From: Bacillota bacterium
GTDB lineage: Bacteria > Bacillota > Limnochordia > DTU080
Length of the DNA: 32,741 bases
NCBI GenBank assembly: GCA_012840225.1
Contig: DULU01000027.1
Span: forward strand, 1-32,741
Direction: 5' to 3'
This document shows positions 9,325-17,382 of this stretch, in pieces; the first letter of the stretch is position 1; every line of letters begins with the position of its first letter. A program made the translations under genes and the position numbers. The notes beneath the pieces are model-generated. The model saw only the letters and a list, made by a program, of their open reading frames with translations, was not told the origin of the DNA and did not search any database.

Positions 9325-9374
9325 GCCGGCAGACCTCTCGCCCGCCGGGCGGGAGGCCTGCCGGCGCCTGTTTT
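9325..9374. terminator. Rho-independent terminator, convergent
   Basis: Outer arms GCCGGCAG (9325-9332) and CTGCCGGC (9358-9365) continue inward as a nearly perfect stem of about 20 base pairs with two mismatches. GCCTG and TTTT (9371-9374) follow on the plus strand. It ends SBP copy A and may also serve the convergent gene that stops at 9380. Confidence 0.75.
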
Positions 9375-9379
9375 AAGCC

Positions 9380-11026
9380 TTATTCCCGCCACTTGATCAG
9401 GTTGATCACGGCCGTAACCACCCTGTAATCATACCAGGCCTCATCGGAGAGCCTGGTCATAAGGCGCGAGCGGATTCTCTGCAGCTGCTCGATATCCCCC
9501 TCGTCGGCCGAGAGGGCGAGAGTGCCGGCTACTTTGCCGATATCATAGCCTAAGGTCAACTCCAGATTATTGAGCAATATTTTTTTCAGGGTGGGGTTGG
9601 TAATTTTCACACCTTCGTCGCCAAAGGGGTTCGCCGGCGGCCCACACTCTTCAATCAGTTTAGGCAATTCTTCCCTGACGGCCGGAGCCAGAGCGGTATC
9701 ATACTGCAACCGGACAAGGGCTTGTCTCGCCTCCGGCAGGCGCAGGTGGCTTAAATGGGTGGCATTTTCCAGCCAGGCTTCCTGACTTTCACTTCGCTCC
9801 ATTTTGGCCAAGAGGATGGGGATCAATTTTTCCTCCTGGAAAAAGACCAGCAGGGCCAAGGCATTGTCTCTTCTTACGGCCTCATCCCCCACAGCGGCAC
9901 CGAGCAACAGATCCACAGTGTCGGGTTGGGCCACCGCAAAGGCATTCACCAGCATAAATTGCAGATAGCTTTGGCTCAGCGCCGCCTCTTCACCGAAGTT
10001 TATATCGAGCACCTGGTGCAAAAACGGCAGGGCAGTGGCCGGGGAGATCCTGGCGGTGAGAAAAGCCAGCATGATAAGTTGCTCCGGGAATGGGCGCAAA
10101 TCCTTACCGGCCATAACCTCCACCACCCGGACGGCCATATCGCCATCATCGGTCATGAGCAGGATCTTCGCCAGGGACATCTGGTAAAACAGCCAGTCCG
10201 CTCCTGCCGAGAGCATCTGCATGAGCTTATCTTTATATCTGTCTGCCTGGTTATATAGCCGGGCATCGACCGCACTTATTTCCTGCCACATGGCGGCAGC
10301 CTTGGCGGCGCTGTCTATGCTTTTATAGAAAGAAGCCACCTCTTCGAGCTCCGCTTCCGTCATGATATCGACTGTGGTGCGCAGCAGCGCCGCTGAACGC
10401 TCTATCCTTTCTGCAAAGGTAGAGGGTCTCTCCGTCACCAGTTCCTGAAAGGTAGGGTCGTCATGCAGGGCGACAAACTCCGGCAGGCCGATCACGGCCG
10501 TGCGCGAGGCGCCATATGGCCAGCCGAAGTTCTCCTGCAGTTTGAGCAAGGCCTCCTCCTTTCGGCCGGTAACAGCATAAAGCTGGGCATATTGCAGGCT
10601 CCATTCCGGCGCCGTTTCTCCACCGCTCAGGATGTCCAGTACCTCCTTTGCCGTCCGGTATTTGGCGGATTCCAGCGCCAGTTCGAACACCATCTCTCCC
10701 AAAAGGCTCGCCGCCCGTTGCCCGGCATCACGGGCATAGATGCCGAAAAGAAAATCTACCCCCTCCGCCGTCCTGCCGGTCTTCCGATAGGCATCCACCA
10801 TATGCCTGATGATGGTCGTAGCAGGCGACGGGTATGTATACTGCAGCGGTTCCCGCGCCAACTCCGCCTCGGCTATAGCCAACATCTCTTCATACTTGCC
10901 ATCCTTGATCAGCTCGCGGCAGTGCGCCAGGAGATCGGACTCAGCGAACGCTACTGAAAAATTCCACAAAGCCACGACAGCCACGACGACTACGGCAGCC
11001 GCCACCTGAGCCAACCGTCTTTTCAT
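9380..11026 (-). CDS. exported helical-repeat (TPR/HEAT-like) protein, unknown role
   Basis: A 548-residue protein that begins with a signal peptide (MKRRLAQVAAAVVVVAVVAL, cleavage near AFA) and continues as an almost wholly alpha-helical, Leu/Ala/Glu-rich chain. The early part resembles TPR units (KDGKYEEMLAIAEAELAREP; TGRKEEALLKLQENFGW). The later part resembles HEAT-like helices (LIPILLAKMERSESQEAWLE; LPEARQALVRLQYD). No catalytic motif or lipobox is seen. Its start overlaps the end of the AraC gene: GAGGAG (11040-11035) spans the AraC stop, and the fourth potential start, ATG at 11026, is 8 bases from it, so translation is probably coupled. An exported scaffold co-expressed with an AraC regulator and enclosed by two paralogous SBPs suggests a role with those SBPs, but this is inference. 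Confidence 0.75.
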   Translation of the reverse strand: MKRRLAQVAAAVVVVAVVALWNFSVAFAESDLLAHCRELIKDGKYEEMLAIAEAELAREPLQYTYPSPATTIIRHMVDAYRKTGRTAEGVDFLFGIYARDAGQRAASLLGEMVFELALESAKYRTAKEVLDILSGGETAPEWSLQYAQLYAVTGRKEEALLKLQENFGWPYGASRTAVIGLPEFVALHDDPTFQELVTERPSTFAERIERSAALLRTTVDIMTEAELEEVASFYKSIDSAAKAAAMWQEISAVDARLYNQADRYKDKLMQMLSAGADWLFYQMSLAKILLMTDDGDMAVRVVEVMAGKDLRPFPEQLIMLAFLTARISPATALPFLHQVLDINFGEEAALSQSYLQFMLVNAFAVAQPDTVDLLLGAAVGDEAVRRDNALALLVFFQEEKLIPILLAKMERSESQEAWLENATHLSHLRLPEARQALVRLQYDTALAPAVREELPKLIEECGPPANPFGDEGVKITNPTLKKILLNNLELTLGYDIGKVAGTLALSADEGDIEQLQRIRSRLMTRLSDEAWYDYRVVTAVINLIKWRE

Positions 11027-11038
11027 CATCATCACTCC

Positions 11039-11911
11039 TCACCCCTCAAAGGTCTGAAGATCGGATACGCTCCGGTTAAAAACCAGCCAGTTTTCATCAA
11101 CTCTGTTGGTAGCTCTGCGGTCGGAAAAACACCTGGCATAGTCTGTAGGCGTCATCCCCGTCACTTTCTTAAAATGCCTTCTGAAGTGGCGGGCGTCCTT
11201 CCAGCCATATACCTGTGATATCCTCGTTATGCTTATTTTTGGATCAATAGCCAAGTCTTGCTTAGCATGTTCCATTTTCATTTGTATCATCACATCATGC
11301 ACCGTCATGCCTAATTGGGTCTTAAACAACATCGTCAGATGAGTCGGACTGATAAACAAGCGTTCCGCCAATTGCCCCACCGAAATACCGAAAGGTAAAC
11401 TATCCCTCATTATCTTCAGCGCCTCAGCCACCAGCGAGGACGGAGTGCGGGCCAGGTGGCATTGGGTTTGCTCGCCATATTGCATGAGCTGGGATAATAT
11501 GATGACCAGGTAAGCATGGGCGGTCTCGTACCACAAGGGAGTCTCACGCCTTACACCCAGCAATTCTATGTTGTGCATCATTTCCACAATATTTTCCAGA
11601 AGCACTCCCGCCTTTATAAAAGCCGGCAGCTTCTTGGTCATCTCGAACCCGGCAGCGTCCGTCACCAAAAAACGGAGGTCGAGAACCTCAAATCTGGTGT
11701 GCGGTTGTGCCCAGATCTCGTGAGTCCAGCTGGGATGGTAGTAATGCATCTCACCGGCACCAATTTCATATAGCTGACCGTTCAGGACGACATAGCCCTG
11801 GCCGCTCAGCACATAACTGAGATGGAAAAAGCTATGCCGGTGCTCGATCACCTGCATCAGCTGCCGGTACCGGATTCTTCCCAAACGCAGCAGCGTAATT
11901 TGGATCGCCAA
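11039..11911 (-). CDS. AraC family transcriptional regulator
   Basis: A 290-residue regulator with an N-terminal cupin-like sensor (HSFFHLSYVLSGQGYVVLNG and GEMHYYHPSWTHEIW) and a C-terminal AraC/XylS DNA-binding domain with two helix-turn-helix units (ISVGQLAERLFISPTHLTML and ISITRISQVYGWKDARHFRR, ending KKVTGMTPTDYAR). The start is TTG at 11911, 7 bases after AAGGAGG. The gene is divergent from SBP copy B, with 179 bases between starts, and overlaps the Shine-Dalgarno site of the exported helical-repeat gene downstream. By position it probably senses a sugar and controls SBP copy B and its own operon. A short C-terminal tail of about 30 residues follows the HTH domain. Confidence 0.92.
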   Translation of the reverse strand: MAIQITLLRLGRIRYRQLMQVIEHRHSFFHLSYVLSGQGYVVLNGQLYEIGAGEMHYYHPSWTHEIWAQPHTRFEVLDLRFLVTDAAGFEMTKKLPAFIKAGVLLENIVEMMHNIELLGVRRETPLWYETAHAYLVIILSQLMQYGEQTQCHLARTPSSLVAEALKIMRDSLPFGISVGQLAERLFISPTHLTMLFKTQLGMTVHDVMIQMKMEHAKQDLAIDPKISITRISQVYGWKDARHFRRHFKKVTGMTPTDYARCFSDRRATNRVDENWLVFNRSVSDLQTFEG

Positions 11912-12090
11912 CTCTTCCCCTCCTTACCTGCAATATACCTATGTTCGGTGGTGAAAACTCAAATAAAATAACCCCTATTTTTTATGTTAATATTGTAGTT
12001 AGCGGTCACTGATAATATTTGGTAACAACTGCTGTTTATCCTTGCATTAGTTGTCTCGCCTGCCTAATAACAAGAGAAAGGTGAATGCAG

Positions 12091-13365
12091 ATGAAAAAAT
12101 GTTTTGTCGTGCTTGTCGTAGCGGTGCTGGCAGTGTTGATGTCGTTTTCCGTCGCCTGGGCGGCGAAACCGGTGCAGTATGTCGTTCATGCCAACAATCT
12201 GCAGCTGTCCGTCTATAAAGAAGTGGTGGACGAGTTTACGGCCGCGACGGGTATCCCGGTGGAAATCATCACCACGACCGGCGGCCAGAAAGGCAAATGG
12301 GAGAAAGTGCTCACCCTCATTGCCGGCGGCGTCTCCCCCGATGTGGTCGGCGGAGTGAGCACCGAGTTCGGGGAATTCGCCATCAAAGGCATTCTTTTAC
12401 CCCTCGACGAGCTGATCAAAAAAGATAATGTAAACATGAGCCGGCTCATCCCACCGGTAGTGCAAGCCTTGCAGTTCCAGGGCCGACAATACCTGCTGCC
12501 ATATGGAGCGTCGGTATTGACCTGGGTCTACAATATCCATCACTTTGACCGGGCCGGTCTGGCTTATCCGCCGAAACAGTGGAATACCGCCGATTGGACA
12601 TACGATAACTTAGTACAAACTGCCAAAAAACTGACCGTCAAGAACAGCGAAGGGGCTATTACCCAATATGGTATATCCGGACCTTTTATGGATTCCTGGA
12701 TCACTCTGCCCTACCCTTGGGGCGGCCGGTGGGTGACCGACGACTTGCGCACTTTCCTCGGCACCAGTGAAGAGGCCATTGCCTCCGTGCAGGCTTTCCA
12801 GGATCTCATACACCAACATCAGGTGATGCCGACAGGCAATGCCGTAGGCAATTTCACTTCAGGAAAAGCGGCCATGGCCGGGGTTGGCACCTGGAATCTC
12901 TTAAGCCTTATCGATTCCAATGAAGACTGGGATTTCATGCCCTGGTTCCGGGTGAAAGAGACGGCACAGGCAGCCATCAATCCGATAGGTTATTGCATCC
13001 TGAACACCTCGACCAACCTGGAAGGCGCCTGGGAACTGGTCAAGTGGATCACCTGGAACAAGAAAGCCAATCTGGATTATTCCATCGCCGCCGGAGCCAT
13101 CCCCGCCTTGCTGGATAATCTGCCGGAGTGGCGCTCACATTGGCAGAAAACAACCGGCCGTCCGGTGACGCCGGATGTGGCGATCCAGCAGGCCGCCTCT
13201 CATGGGGCAATCATTCAGATCAGGAAGTCGCCCGCCTTCTGGACGATCAACGACATCATGACTGCCGCGGTAAACGACGTCATCCAGAACCGCAAATCCG
13301 CCCGCACCGCCATTATGGAAGTAGCCGGCGTTATCCAGGAATTACTGGAGCAGACGGCTCCTTAA
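12091..13365 (+). CDS. sugar-binding protein, copy B of a duplicated pair
   Basis: A 424-residue family 1 solute-binding protein with a signal peptide (MKKCFVVLVVAVLAVL onward, cleavage near AWA) and no lipobox: the only early cysteine is at residue 4, before the hydrophobic core. The mature protein differs from copy A at roughly 50 of 400 positions. Changes cluster in putative sugar-facing or surface segments (for example VLTMVY/VLTWVY, GYFWDS/GPFMDS) and near the C-terminus. The ATG at 12091 is preferred over 12085 because AAAGG (12077-12081) is 9 bases away. The gene is divergent from the AraC gene and ends at a strong terminator. Confidence 0.9.
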   Translation: MKKCFVVLVVAVLAVLMSFSVAWAAKPVQYVVHANNLQLSVYKEVVDEFTAATGIPVEIITTTGGQKGKWEKVLTLIAGGVSPDVVGGVSTEFGEFAIKGILLPLDELIKKDNVNMSRLIPPVVQALQFQGRQYLLPYGASVLTWVYNIHHFDRAGLAYPPKQWNTADWTYDNLVQTAKKLTVKNSEGAITQYGISGPFMDSWITLPYPWGGRWVTDDLRTFLGTSEEAIASVQAFQDLIHQHQVMPTGNAVGNFTSGKAAMAGVGTWNLLSLIDSNEDWDFMPWFRVKETAQAAINPIGYCILNTSTNLEGAWELVKWITWNKKANLDYSIAAGAIPALLDNLPEWRSHWQKTTGRPVTPDVAIQQAASHGAIIQIRKSPAFWTINDIMTAAVNDVIQNRKSARTAIMEVAGVIQELLEQTAP

Positions 13366-13396
13366 TCGTTCGTTCGTTTACCACAGTTCGTTAGCT

Positions 13397-13451
13397 AAAA
13401 GGGCAGCCCCCCGCCGCCAGGGATGGCGAGCGGAGCGGGCTGCCCTTTTTT
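13397..13451. terminator. Rho-independent terminator, probably bidirectional
   Basis: AAAAGGGCAGCCC (13397-13409) pairs with GGGCTGCCCTTTTTT (13437-13451). The outer A-run and T-run allow it to work for SBP copy B on the plus strand and for the convergent GH172-like gene that stops at 13524. Confidence 0.88.
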
Positions 13452-13523
13452 GCTTTGCTATAGCCCAGCTTGGCCGGGTTTTTAAAACTTGGACAGGTTT
13501 TTTATAACTCAGCCGGTTATTTG

Positions 13524-14612
13524 TTAATAGAAATTCACCGGCAACCCGGAACGATCTTTTCCTTGACGGCTCTCCAGGCCGCCGAAACGATAGGGAAGAC
13601 GCTCATTCACAGGCAAAAGCAACGGCAGCTTCTTATGCGGCTCCATCTGGTACCAATAAGCCACGCTGGTCCAATCGCCGGAACGGTCATTGGCATGACC
13701 ATGTTCGATGGTGACCAATATCGACTTCCGGAAATAGATTGGATCCAGGATATGAAAACGGTATTGCGAATGCTTGCCGGTATAATCGCTGTTCCCTTTA
13801 AAGTGGTATCCGTAATAGGGAGTGGTGTAAGTCTGATGCAGCCTGTTATAATTCCAGGCCCCGCAGAAATAATCTTCGGTGCCCGTGCCATGCAGGGAAG
13901 GCGGCCAGATCTCCCCGTCTATAAAGATCATGTCGTCGCCTTCTCCCCACCAGCCGGGCTCGTTGGTGTCCAGGTTCAAATGGCAGCCGACATAATGACC
14001 TTTCCCGACGGCATCCAGGATGACATAATTGTCCTTCCCGCTCTTGTTCAGAACGGATTCCTGCCCCCTGCGGTTGGGCCCCCGCTCGGCTTCGGCCTTG
14101 GTTACCAGTTTACGATGCCATACGGCATGAAACCGGGCCTGGTCGGCCTCGATTTTCTCGTATGACTGGTAATCGATATAAAAATATATTACAGCATCTT
14201 CTTCTCCCTGGTTCTCAATGGTGATACGGGCACCATTGGCGAACGGCATGGGGAACCAGCAGTTGAAGGCCCGGTCCCACATTTGCAGAGGTGCCGACTG
14301 GAAATAGGTCACTATACCATGGCCCAGACCGAAAAAGTCACCGATTGGGCATTCCACGCTCGGTTCCGATTCATCGTCCCAAAACATTCTAAGCACCAGC
14401 TTGCGCAGGTAAAAGGGCATGCCGGAAGCTATGGTGACCCAGATGTGGCGGATACAGCCCGCTCCTGAAATCGCCGCAATGGTCTTCTCTTCCCCGGGAG
14501 CAAAAACCCAGTTGTCAGCATTCCCGCCGGTGGTATCATAGCTCGATATCCGCCGGGAGTGCACATCCCGCCAGCGCGCCAAATCGGACAGTGCTTGATC
14601 CATTTTCCTCAT
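13524..14612 (-). CDS. GH172 / DUF2961 family protein
   Basis: A 362-residue protein of the DUF2961 family, now grouped with glycoside hydrolase family 172, whose characterised members act on fructofuranosyl or D-arabinofuranosyl linkages. Family features are SGAGCIRHIWVTI near residue 50, the acidic segment EGDDMIFIDGE near 223-233, and GTGTEDYF near 241-248; the acidic residues in the last two are likely catalytic. There is no signal peptide, so it would act in the cytoplasm. The ATG at 14612 shares one base with the stop of the upstream gene (TGATG), implying translational coupling. An in-frame ATG at 14603 fits the Shine-Dalgarno spacing of AAGAGG (14620-14615) better. Exact substrate is unknown. 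Confidence 0.85.
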   Translation of the reverse strand: MRKMDQALSDLARWRDVHSRRISSYDTTGGNADNWVFAPGEEKTIAAISGAGCIRHIWVTIASGMPFYLRKLVLRMFWDDESEPSVECPIGDFFGLGHGIVTYFQSAPLQMWDRAFNCWFPMPFANGARITIENQGEEDAVIYFYIDYQSYEKIEADQARFHAVWHRKLVTKAEAERGPNRRGQESVLNKSGKDNYVILDAVGKGHYVGCHLNLDTNEPGWWGEGDDMIFIDGEIWPPSLHGTGTEDYFCGAWNYNRLHQTYTTPYYGYHFKGNSDYTGKHSQYRFHILDPIYFRKSILVTIEHGHANDRSGDWTSVAYWYQMEPHKKLPLLLPVNERLPYRFGGLESRQGKDRSGLPVNFY

Positions 14613-15397
14613 CACCTCTTGGATAGTATATCTTCGACCAGTTTGACGTTTTCTTCTATTATACCATCCTTGTCGCCCCGGTGCATGCCGACGTTAACCA
14701 CATCGGTGCTCTTTATGTTGGCAAAGGCATATTCAAAAGCCATGCGGGCCTCGATGCGCCCGGCTCCCATGATCTTATAAGCGATGCAGGGTTTTTGCAG
14801 GCGCTTGATGCATTCGACGGCTTTGGGTATATCGTCCAGCTGGAATTTATGCCCTTTGCCGAAGTGCAGGCTGCCGCAGTTGAAAAAGCAGACAGCATGA
14901 AAATCGGCGACTCCCAGGCTATCCACCCAATAATGCGCTTCGGGCGCATGCCCGGCCACTCCGACCGGCACCCCGGCTGCCCGGGCATGAGCGCAAAACG
15001 ATCTGACAGTTTCCTCATCCCGCTCGGCGTAGGCTTTGTCCACCACTCCGCCGTGCAGGTATAGCGCCCGGCAACCGATCTCCACCGCTTCGTCGATCGC
15101 CTGGAACATATTCTCATGCTTCCTGAAATTCACCTGCGTGATCCACTGCAGGGTCCCGCCCTCTTTCAGATACCTTTTCACCGCTTGTACCACATTTTCC
15201 GACTCATTGTTGGTGATCATGGTGTTTATCCCGGCCTGCTCCGCCCGGTGCCAGGTTTCCAGGATCCGCTCCTCGGTATGATACCTGAGCATCTCCTCAT
15301 CCCGGGCCTTGCTCTGATGGCTGAAGCCCCCGAAGGGGTTTGCCCCGATGATCAGGCGGGTTACCTTAAGGCCACAAAAATCCACAGTCGGTAGCAT
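14612..15397 (-). CDS. aldo/keto reductase-like TIM barrel lacking catalytic residues
   Basis: A 261-residue protein whose start (GLKVTRLIIGANPFGGFSH) and barrel layout resemble the aldo/keto reductase superfamily. The usual GINFFDTA..YG segment reads GINTMITNNESENVVQAV here, so the catalytic aspartate and tyrosine are absent. It ends with an AKR-like VVNVGMHRGDKDGIIEENV. It is therefore probably not a standard NADPH reductase; isomerase, lyase or binding functions are open. No signal peptide. It is translationally coupled to the GH172 gene and is preceded by a good extended -10 promoter, so the two form a small operon, perhaps acting on the same released sugar. Confidence 0.65.
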   Translation of the reverse strand: MLPTVDFCGLKVTRLIIGANPFGGFSHQSKARDEEMLRYHTEERILETWHRAEQAGINTMITNNESENVVQAVKRYLKEGGTLQWITQVNFRKHENMFQAIDEAVEIGCRALYLHGGVVDKAYAERDEETVRSFCAHARAAGVPVGVAGHAPEAHYWVDSLGVADFHAVCFFNCGSLHFGKGHKFQLDDIPKAVECIKRLQKPCIAYKIMGAGRIEARMAFEYAFANIKSTDVVNVGMHRGDKDGIIEENVKLVEDILSKR

Positions 15398-15411
15398 ACA
15401 TTTATCACCTC

Positions 15412-15449
15412 GGCTGCAATTATATCATGCAACTTTTAAGTTTGCAGCC
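15412..15449 (-). promoter_or_regulatory. extended -10 promoter inside a palindrome
   Basis: On the minus strand TGATATAAT (15427-15419) is a full extended -10. It is enclosed by a perfect inverted repeat, GGCTGCAA (15412-15419) and TTGCAGCC (15442-15449), with a smaller nested repeat AACTT/AAGTT between them. The position over the promoter core suggests an operator for the aldo/keto-reductase-like/GH172 operon. Confidence 0.6.
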
Positions 15450-15514
15450 TTTCCTCTTCTGCCGCCTTCAGGCCTTTATCGTGGAAGCTCTTTTTTCGGT
15501 ATCCGGCCGGGGAT

Positions 15515-16387
15515 CTATATGTCTATAGAGTAGGTATAACCATCGCTGGCGACGGCCAGGGAAAGAGGTTGATGCTCCGCTCCCTCCAGCACCCGCTTGA
15601 TGATGTCTGCCTCGGAATAGCCATCCCATTTGGAATTGATGTGAGTGATAATGGTGTGGCCGATCTCCCGCCCATGCAGGAAACGGCCGAGTTCATATGG
15701 GTCGACATGAGCCAACTCCGCGATCAAGAGGTCACAAGGTTCTGCATAGTCCGCCATCTCGTGTATGCCCTGCGGGCCGTTCAGGTTGCCTGAATAAGCG
15801 ATCCGCAGATGAGGAAACGCCAGGACGGCGCTATAGCTCTCGAAAGAATAGGCATGAGGAGCGCCCGTTTTCTGCAACTTGGTTTTGAACCAGTTCATGT
15901 GCTGGTTGGGATATGTCCGAATCGTAAGATGGCCGGGCAAGGCCATCACTTCACCAAGCCGGTCGGCTGAGACCCAGTGCAGTGGAAAGCCGAGAAATGG
16001 CTCACAAAGGTAGCTCGCCCGGAGATAATTCTGCAGCGCGGCAAGACCCTCAGCCGGTGCCAGTATGGTGAGCGGTTTCTTTCTTTTCAGATGCATGCAT
16101 GTTTTGATCACCTGAGCCAGACCGGCATGATGATCGGCGTGCATATGCGAGATAAAGATGGCGGCGATCTCCCGGTGATCGAAGTCGTGGCGTGCCAGGA
16201 GCGAGCTGGCTCCATCACCGGCGTCCAGAAGGTAATGGTAAGTATGGCAGGTGTGGCAAGCATTGCTCACGCCGGCTTGGCCATTATCCGACACCGCCTG
16301 TCTATAAGTCAGCACGATGGTCTGCCCAAAACGATGTTTCACAGGCATGCCTGAAGCTGTACCGAGAATAGTTACATCAATGCTCAT
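15515..16387 (-). CDS. MBL-fold (RNase Z-like) metallohydrolase
   Basis: A 290-residue metallo-beta-lactamase-fold protein of the RNase Z-like branch. It starts IDVTILGTASGMP and carries the metal motif SHMHADHH (His 81, His 83, Asp 85, His 86). Further ligands fall in HINSKWDGYSE and AYSGNL. An oddity is a Cys/His-rich insert ACHTCHTYHY (residues 43-52) just before the LLDAGDG loop, not usual for the fold. The ATG at 16387 follows AAAGGAGG by 9 bases, and the first 11 bases overlap the end of the PHP gene, so the two are co-translated. RNase Z, lactonase or phosphodiesterase activities all occur in this superfamily; pairing with a PHP hydrolase favours a small-molecule phosphodiester or lactone. 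Confidence 0.82.
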   Translation of the reverse strand: MSIDVTILGTASGMPVKHRFGQTIVLTYRQAVSDNGQAGVSNACHTCHTYHYLLDAGDGASSLLARHDFDHREIAAIFISHMHADHHAGLAQVIKTCMHLKRKKPLTILAPAEGLAALQNYLRASYLCEPFLGFPLHWVSADRLGEVMALPGHLTIRTYPNQHMNWFKTKLQKTGAPHAYSFESYSAVLAFPHLRIAYSGNLNGPQGIHEMADYAEPCDLLIAELAHVDPYELGRFLHGREIGHTIITHINSKWDGYSEADIIKRVLEGAEHQPLSLAVASDGYTYSIDI

Positions 16388-17177
16388 GAGAATTAGCCTC
16401 CTTTGCTCCCGCAATAGCAACCCCGGGCGTGGGATTTGGAGGCATAATATAGGCAATCCGGCTTTCGTCTATATCAGCCAATTGCAGGACCCGCATGGCC
16501 CAAATGAAATTGCCGACCCCCTGGTGGCTGTGGGCATCGCTGCCTAAGGTCAGCTCAACACCTTTGCCGGCGATATAGCTGACTATGCGGGCATATTCCT
16601 CCGTCACTTTGTCCAGCGGCTGAGTGCGGAACCACCACCACTGATCGCTCATCAGCTCAAATGCCACCTGGTTTTGCTTGCAGGCCAGAGCCAGTTCATC
16701 AAGGAGATCATCGGTAAACAGGGTCAGATCGACACCGGCCGGGGCCGCCACATTCAGCGGATGAGCCAGTATGCGCAAGCAGGGATTCCTGCGGCAGGCA
16801 TTAACCATGGCTTTGATGATGTTCTCGGCCCGCTGCTCAGGGTGTCCGGACTCAAAACAACCCTTGGTTTTCCTGTTCAGCTCGCCCAGAACCAGCTCAA
16901 GATGGGGAATCATCTCATCCGCAATGGAGAGATGCCCGTCTATATCAAGCACTACCGCTTCCACCCCGGCGATCACATGACAGGCAGCCTCTTTCCTCGC
17001 GGCGGCGCACTCTTGCTGCAGCCGTTCTGGATCAAACGAGTAGCGGTCACTGCAGTGATCGGTAATGGCAATTGTGTTGAGCCCATACACACCGGCGGTC
17101 TGGATCATCAACCGGATATCGGATTTGCCGTCGGAGTGAACGGTGTGAGTATGCAAATCCTGCCAAAGCATCGTCAT
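16377..17177 (-). CDS. PHP-domain metal-dependent phosphoesterase
   Basis: A 266-residue PHP-family hydrolase. The metal-binding motifs appear in order: DLHTHTVHSDG (residues 7-17), ITDHCS, GVEAV, ILAHPL and GSDAHSH, matching the trinuclear-metal site of histidinol phosphatase/PHP enzymes. The ATG at 17177 (or 17171) is chosen because GAGGG lies 4 or 10 bases upstream and the fold begins right there. A GTG at 17276 would add 33 residues unlike the family and would put the coding start inside the likely operator. Cytoplasmic. It overlaps the MBL gene by 11 bases. Substrate unknown; sugar phosphates or cyclic sugar phosphates are plausible. Confidence 0.85.
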   Translation of the reverse strand: MTMLWQDLHTHTVHSDGKSDIRLMIQTAGVYGLNTIAITDHCSDRYSFDPERLQQECAAARKEAACHVIAGVEAVVLDIDGHLSIADEMIPHLELVLGELNRKTKGCFESGHPEQRAENIIKAMVNACRRNPCLRILAHPLNVAAPAGVDLTLFTDDLLDELALACKQNQVAFELMSDQWWWFRTQPLDKVTEEYARIVSYIAGKGVELTLGSDAHSHQGVGNFIWAMRVLQLADIDESRIAYIMPPNPTPGVAIAGAKEANSHEH

Positions 17178-17260
17178 CCGTCCCTCAGTCATATATAACA
17201 AGTCATATGATCGGTATTCGTCACTTCGAAAATGATACCTACCCAAAGGTGCAAAAATAG

Positions 17261-17293
17261 GTGCATGATTATGCACGTTCTCTGCTCATTATA
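17261..17293 (-). promoter_or_regulatory. promoter with palindromic operator upstream of PHP/MBL operon
   Basis: On the minus strand a consensus -10 TATAAT lies at 17293-17288. It is followed within about ten bases by the perfect palindrome GTGCAT-N4-ATGCAC (17261-17276), which would sit just after the transcription start, a classic repressor position. The plus-strand string CATGATTATGCACGTT (17264-17279) recurs with one mismatch at 21124-21139. No good -35 is visible. Confidence 0.6.
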
Positions 17294-17382
17294 CTCCGGA
17301 TATAAGCTTGTTCGGGCATTCCGGTGCCGATAGCTGCAGCTTATGTGACGGCCCACCCGTTCGGTCTTTTGCTTCGAATACT

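Noticed and set aside
12042-12070. TTGCAT/TAATAA pair with a 17-base spacer before SBP copy B
   Set aside because: The predicted transcript would begin on top of the Shine-Dalgarno site, and both hexamers match consensus at only three of six positions.
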